Shown piece by piece: positions 59,901 to 64,000 of a DNA stretch of 64,000 nt. Under the pieces are notes generated by a model. That model had not been told where the DNA came from, did not search any database, and was given only the letters and a program-made list of their open reading frames with translations. The DNA is from Spirodela intermedia (Eukaryota; Streptophyta; Magnoliopsida; Alismatales; Araceae), in contig LR746268.1 in the NCBI GenBank assembly GCA_902729315.2, positions 7,423,501 to 7,487,500 of the forward strand, given 5' to 3'. The translations under genes were made by a program, and so were the position numbers. Positions within the stretch are counted from its first letter, which is position 1, and every line of letters starts with the position of its first letter.

Positions 59901-60348
59901 AGAGACGTTTCCTTAATTTAGAAATAGAATTTTCCCCAACAGCTGGTAAGATGGAAAGGGAACCGGTCGAGGGGAAAGTCCTCCACTCGAGGGCATTTTC
60001 TGCGGGCCCCAAGTTCCTTAGCAGAATCTTTCGAAACGGCTGGTGCAGAGGAGACCGGAAAAGCTCTCGAGTCACCGTTGACAAGAGCCCCCGCCGCCAG
60101 TTCATCTTCTTCACCTGTCTAGAAATAGGCTGAGTCAACGATTCTCCAATCGACCCGAATGGGGAATATAAGAAGGCAGGTATTGTTACCTGCGGTAGCA
60201 TCCATAACCCAGTTGCAGTATAATCTAAGCAAAGGTGGCTTCTTGGTGGGCATCAGCATCCCGCCTCCTGGCTTACAATAATGGGTAATCTAAAAAAGGG
60301 CATTGACTTTCTATAAATGCATAGATTATCTCGCGGGGATCACAGTTC
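56958..60348. other. 3.4 kb spacer: UVR8 upstream region, minisatellite, AT-rich block, SECA2 3' flank
   Basis: 57000-57900 is moderately GC-rich and probably holds the UVR8 promoter and leader. 58174-58335 is a minisatellite (listed separately). 58530-59520 is AT-rich with no coding signal. 59719-59760 is a CT/T-rich tract. A 162-codon minus-strand frame at 59713-60201 ends in GA-repeat-encoded Arg/Glu and is not recognisable as a gene. Confidence 0.5.
58174..58335. repeat. Minisatellite, three copies of a 54-bp unit
   Basis: Units start with CTGAAAAGCCTAG at 58174, 58228 and 58282 and differ by a few bases each. Because 54 is a multiple of three, both strands keep open frames across it (for example GKTRLFRDGRGLY on the minus strand), which mimics a repeat protein. 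Confidence 0.92.
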
Positions 60349-63300
60349 TTAGGATTGGGAGGACGAGGATTGCCAGTACTGCAAGAGGGATTCAACAGTC
60401 AACCTCCGGGTGGCGCTGAGCATTGAGATAAAAAACCTGCATCCGTCTATCTTGTATTCCTCCAGGGGGTTTCTATGTCCAAAGCTTCTGACGTTCACCT
60501 GCCGAGTAAGTAGCTCAAGTTGTATCCCCGCACGACATAAAACAGTGATCATCCATTGGGAAGAAAGGAACAGAGGGGAGGGGGCAGGTTACCGCGGAAC
60601 TGAGCCTGTTCATATTGATCAAGTGATCCCTCCAGAAAGAATCCAAAGCTTTTACAATCACTGTCCGCTGAAGTCCACGAAGGTTAACGTCAGCTGGACT
60701 CCTCGAGTAACAGGCTAAGGGCCTAACCCTAGACTTTAAACTACTTGAAAAATAATATAGATGGCAAACAGAAGAATCCAAAAAAAAAAAAAAAACCCTT
60801 CAATTACAGGTAAGTTATCAGCCATTAATTGGGGCAGAACGAGGAGGAGGTCAGTCTTGAAGAAAAGTCAACACGGCTGAAGAGACAACAGGGACGGCAT
60901 TTAAGCCCATTTTGAGGTTCCATGAAATTAGACGAGCATGAAATGATTCTAACAAGGTCAGACCATGTTGATGGGCGTATAAAAAGTGTGTGGGTTGGAA
61001 GATGGGAGCATTCTTATTAAGAAGACCACAGCAGAAACTCGAGGAATTCATGACTCACCTCGATTTCCCTAACATACGCCTCGTCATAGCCAGAATTTTG
61101 CACATCATCCAAGTAAGTAGCGATGAGAAAGTCTCCAAGGTACTTCCGAAGAAGATTTAGACTACCTCCATACCGACCTTTCCTACAATCGAAGGACCAA
61201 AGAGCTCCACATAAATGAACAGGCCCAAGGCTGAGAAAGTAAATATTCAAAGGTTTTACCTTGAAGTGTCGTCGCTGCATATGATTAGCCAACGTTTGAG
61301 GGAAGAGGCTTTCCGTCGAATGCCCCGGAATAAATTAGGGGGTGCTGGCAAATATGGAATGGAGAATGCATCGGCTGTGATAGACTGAACTCCATTTATC
61401 TGCTCCAACGATGATAACACATCCTCTTCCGTGACCTCTGCAAACAGGTCTATACAAGTCCGTTTTGTCAGCCAGAAATGCAGAATGAACTATAATGTGG
61501 TGTGTAGAGAAGAATTCCAATGAACACAAGAGCATATCATACTAAAGAATTCCAATGTGCACAAAAGCATTTACCGGACAGTCTACTTCCAGCAATTCCA
61601 ATGAATTCATCCAGGAGATCTCCCAAATTCCATTTACTGGGATGCTACAAAAGAAAATTATTAAACAGAAATGGTCGCAAAGGAAGTGTAGAAAAATAGC
61701 GAAGAATGCCAGATACCTTTCGTGGATCAACATTTTTAAAGACAATTTCGTCAACTACTGCTTGCATGTACCTGAACCCCATATTTCTCATTAGTAACCC
61801 ATACAAGGGACCTAAGTCAGATACATAGCAAGAAAATAAAATGAAATGGGTTGGAGCCAGTTGAATATTGTAGGCCAAAATCCAGGTTGTGGCCATATCA
61901 GCCCATGTGGGTATGGGCCCTATTGGCCCATCTAGATCCCTTGAGACTCTGGTATACATGCCAGAGTCTCTCAATTTGGGTTTTTAGTCAAGTCCTTTGA
62001 TTCTCTATCCCTCTCTCTTGCTCATGTGCTGTCAAATTCTATCATGGTATCAGACTGGGGTTCCATCCAGCAGAAACCCTGGATGTGGAGCAAGCTGTCC
62101 TCCGCCCACCATCACCCTGTTCGGTGCTGCTCTGGCACTTCCACCAGTTCATCGTCATCCTCAATATCAGACATAGCCACCCATCTGGCGCCTCCTCAGG
62201 TTTCATGACTATTTGCTAGATCCGTTGTTATGTGTAAATGAGTATTCAATATTAAAGTTAGCCTAGATGACTCTGTGGACAGATTAAAAGCTCATTTGCT
62301 GGCCAAAAGCTTCATACAAGTATATGGTGAATATTATGCTGAGAAATTTTCTCCACTTGCCAAAATTACTTCAGTATGGATCTTCTTGGTATTAGCTGTT
62401 TGGTTATCTCGAACCCGACATTAGTTAGATATCAAGAATGTGTTCCTTCATGGTGACTTATAGAAGGAGATTTATATGAGCAACCACCAAGTTTTGTTGT
62501 TTAAGAGGAGTCTAGCTTGATTTATCACCCAAAAAATCTCTCTATGGTCTGAAGTAATCTCCTTGGGCTTGGTTTAATCGATTCAACAATATTACATAGC
62601 AATTTAATCTTCAGAGATGTGGGGTTAATCATTCTGTCTTTTATAGACATTCTTCTGTTGGTCCCATTTTGTTAATTGTATATGTTGATGACATCATTAT
62701 CACTGGAGATGATCACACAAGTATCTCTCAACTCAAGGAGTTCTTATAAGGGCAATAATTTTATTAATCTCAAATACTTTCTCAAAATTGAGATTGTTTG
62801 ATCCAAGGAGGGGATTGCAATCAATCAACAAAAATATGTCCTTGATCTTCTTGCAAAGATGAATATGTCAGCTATAAGACTAACTACCACTCCTATGGAC
62901 TCCAACTTGAAGTCATCATTTGATGAAGGCAACATGTTAGACTATCCAAGGAGGTACAAATATTTACTCGGTACATTAAATGATTTGACTATCACTCGGT
63001 CAAATATCTCTTTTGCTACTAGTGTGTGGTGAGTCAGTTCATGGAACGACTACACACCAAGTATCTCAATGCAATCATGCAGATATTGAGGTATTTCAAG
63101 GGTAATCCATGCAAATGACTATTACACAGGAATGATGGTCATCCCACAGTGCAGGGTTTTTCAGATGCTGATTGCAGTCTAGACATGAGATCTTATTTCG
63201 AGAAAAAGTAAGAAACAATCTGTGGTTTCACGGTCAAGTGCTGAATCAGAATATAGGATAATGACACATACTACATGTGAACTTATATGGATCAAATAGC

Positions 63301-63960
63301 TTTTTGAAGAACTTTGTTTTCCTCATGAAGGTCCTATGGAGCTCAAATGTGATAATCAGGCAGAAATTCATATCTTCTAATCATGTGTTCCATGAGAGGA
63401 CAAAACACATTGAAGTTGATTGTACCTTCATCAGAGAGAAGATCCAGGCACAACTCATCACCACAATCAACGTTAGCTCTACAGATCAACTTGCAAACAT
63501 GTTCACCAAGTCTCTAAATGGTCATAGGTTACTATTTACCAGCTAGGTGCATATGACATATATGCTTCAGCTTGAGGGGGGCTGTTGAATATTGTAGGCC
63601 CATCTAGGTCGTGGCCATATCAGCTCATATGTATGGGCCCTATCAGCCCATCTGGGTCCCTTGAGACTCAGGTATAAATACCAGAGTCTCTCAATTAGTG
63701 TTTTTAATCGAGACCTTTGTCTCTCCCCCTCTCTCTCCTTCGTGTACTCTCTATTTCTATCAAAACCATTAGACTGGTTTAGGTGAAAAAAAATAGATAT
63801 AAATGAAGGGCAATATAAGCAAGTAAAACAAGTGAGAAGCACATGTAAAGAAGGTCAAGTGTCAACTAAAGAAGACTTACCGGAATACATGTTCAGAGCA
63901 GCTATCCGAATCGCCTGTCAATATCAATTGCCTAAGATCGTACACATGCTTCCTTTGCAC
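60349..63960 (-). CDS. SECA2: SECA2, chloroplast SecA2 preprotein translocase ATPase, C-terminal part (5' end outside window)
   Basis: Seven exons join in phase: 63960-63881, 61771-61717, 61644-61575, 61437-61260, 61182-61059, 60667-60593 and 60498-60349. They encode the C-terminal helical scaffold of Sec[109 protein letters not shown], then [16 protein letters not shown] and [15 protein letters not shown]. The [14 protein letters not shown] ending separates SECA2 from SECA1 (EYKLEGY type). SECA2 drives insertion into the plastid inner envelope through SCY2/SECE2. The tail [10 protein letters not shown] is short. The motor domains lie beyond the right edge. The 2.1 kb intron between the first two exons carries a copia element in the opposite orientation. 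Confidence 0.94.
61860..62044 (+). repeat. 5' LTR of the copia remnant
   Basis: About 185 bases, starting AGTTGAATATTGTAGG (the expected TG is mutated to AG) and ending TTCTATCA. It matches the right LTR along its length with scattered substitutions and small indels. Confidence 0.88.
63583..63762 (+). repeat. 3' LTR of the copia remnant
   Basis: About 180 bases, starting TGTTGAATATTGTAGG and ending TTCTATCA. It contains TATAAATA at about 63673-63680, a likely former promoter element. Confidence 0.88.
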
Positions 63961-64000
63961 CTGCTCAATTTGGAAAAAAATAATAATTTTGTTTGTAAAG

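Larger units (their letters stand above)
61860..63762 (+). mobile_element. Ty1/copia LTR retrotransposon remnant, internally deleted
   Basis: Two similar LTRs (61860-62044 and 63583-63762) end in TTCTATCA. After the left LTR comes a TGGTATCAG primer-binding site (from about 62045), and before the right LTR a purine tract CTTGAGGGGGGC. The 1.5 kb interior begins with a gag-start-like segment. It then passes directly into broken reverse-transcriptase and RNase H sequence on the plus strand. Recognisable pieces are [34 protein letters not shown] and [14 protein letters not shown]. Most of gag, the protease and the integrase are missing, and many stops and frameshifts interrupt the rest, so it cannot transpose on its own. 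It sits antisense in a SECA2 intron. Confidence 0.93.

Noticed and set aside
59713-60201. 162-codon minus-strand frame downstream of SECA2
   Set aside because: No recognisable family; its C-terminal Arg/Glu run is encoded by a GA/CT microsatellite, and no partner exon was found.
61855-63767. Target-site duplication around the copia remnant
   Set aside because: The five bases on each side (GAGCC and AAACC) match at only three positions, so no duplication can be claimed.

Overview
This window is nuclear DNA of a flowering plant. The genes are intron-rich and their products are plant-specific or plant-typical: a UVR8 photoreceptor, chloroplast SECA2, a DUF679 membrane protein, a WEB-family protein, a PLS-class PPR protein and an amino acid permease. 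GC-rich coding exons sit in AT-rich introns, GA/CT microsatellites are common near gene starts, and a Ty1/copia retrotransposon remnant lies in one intron. I cannot place the species. Exon structures were read by hand from splice motifs, reading phase and resemblance to families known from memory. No alignment or search was run.

Layout, left to right. 1-453 (+) is the C-terminal end of a PPR protein. 1513-5647 (-) is a six-exon gene for a 245-residue protein that resembles the DNA-repair factor PAXX (XRCC4/XLF/PAXX superfamily). 7103-13097 (+) is a DUF630/DUF632 (NRG2-like) gene. It converges on a ten-exon GPN-loop GTPase 2 (QQT1) gene at 13520-17575 (-), whose last intron has the marks of a minor-spliceosome AT-AC intron. 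Only 440 bp separate the QQT1 start from a divergent acyl-CoA thioesterase gene (18016-20190, +). 20619-23264 (+) is a tiny two-exon CMC4 gene, followed by an uncharacterised gene at 24149-24694 (-).

The middle holds an LRR receptor-like pseudokinase (25365-28292, -), a DMP membrane protein (29475-30110, +), a small WEB-family protein (30943-31629, +) and a two-helix membrane protein whose N-terminus is interrupted by a stop codon (31975-32628, +). Three minus-strand genes follow: an intronless TolB-like beta-propeller protein (33234-35372), a type I signal (chloroplast processing) peptidase (35604-39735) and an amino acid permease (40559-42531).

The right part starts with a 4.1 kb stretch without a recognisable gene. 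Next come an intronless receptor-like kinase (46676-48601, +), the complete twelve-exon UVR8 gene (49208-56957, -), a 3.4 kb spacer with a 54-bp minisatellite, and the last seven exons of SECA2 (60349-63960, -, running off the right edge). The retrotransposon remnant is in a SECA2 intron.

The genes do not form a pathway; this is an ordinary gene-dense plant segment. The items most worth a second look are the PAXX-like gene, the AT-AC intron with a neighbouring GC-AG intron in QQT1, UVR8 whose key residues keep the Arabidopsis numbering, the (ATT)n tract just after a weak UVR8 splice donor, and the in-frame stop in the two-helix protein gene.
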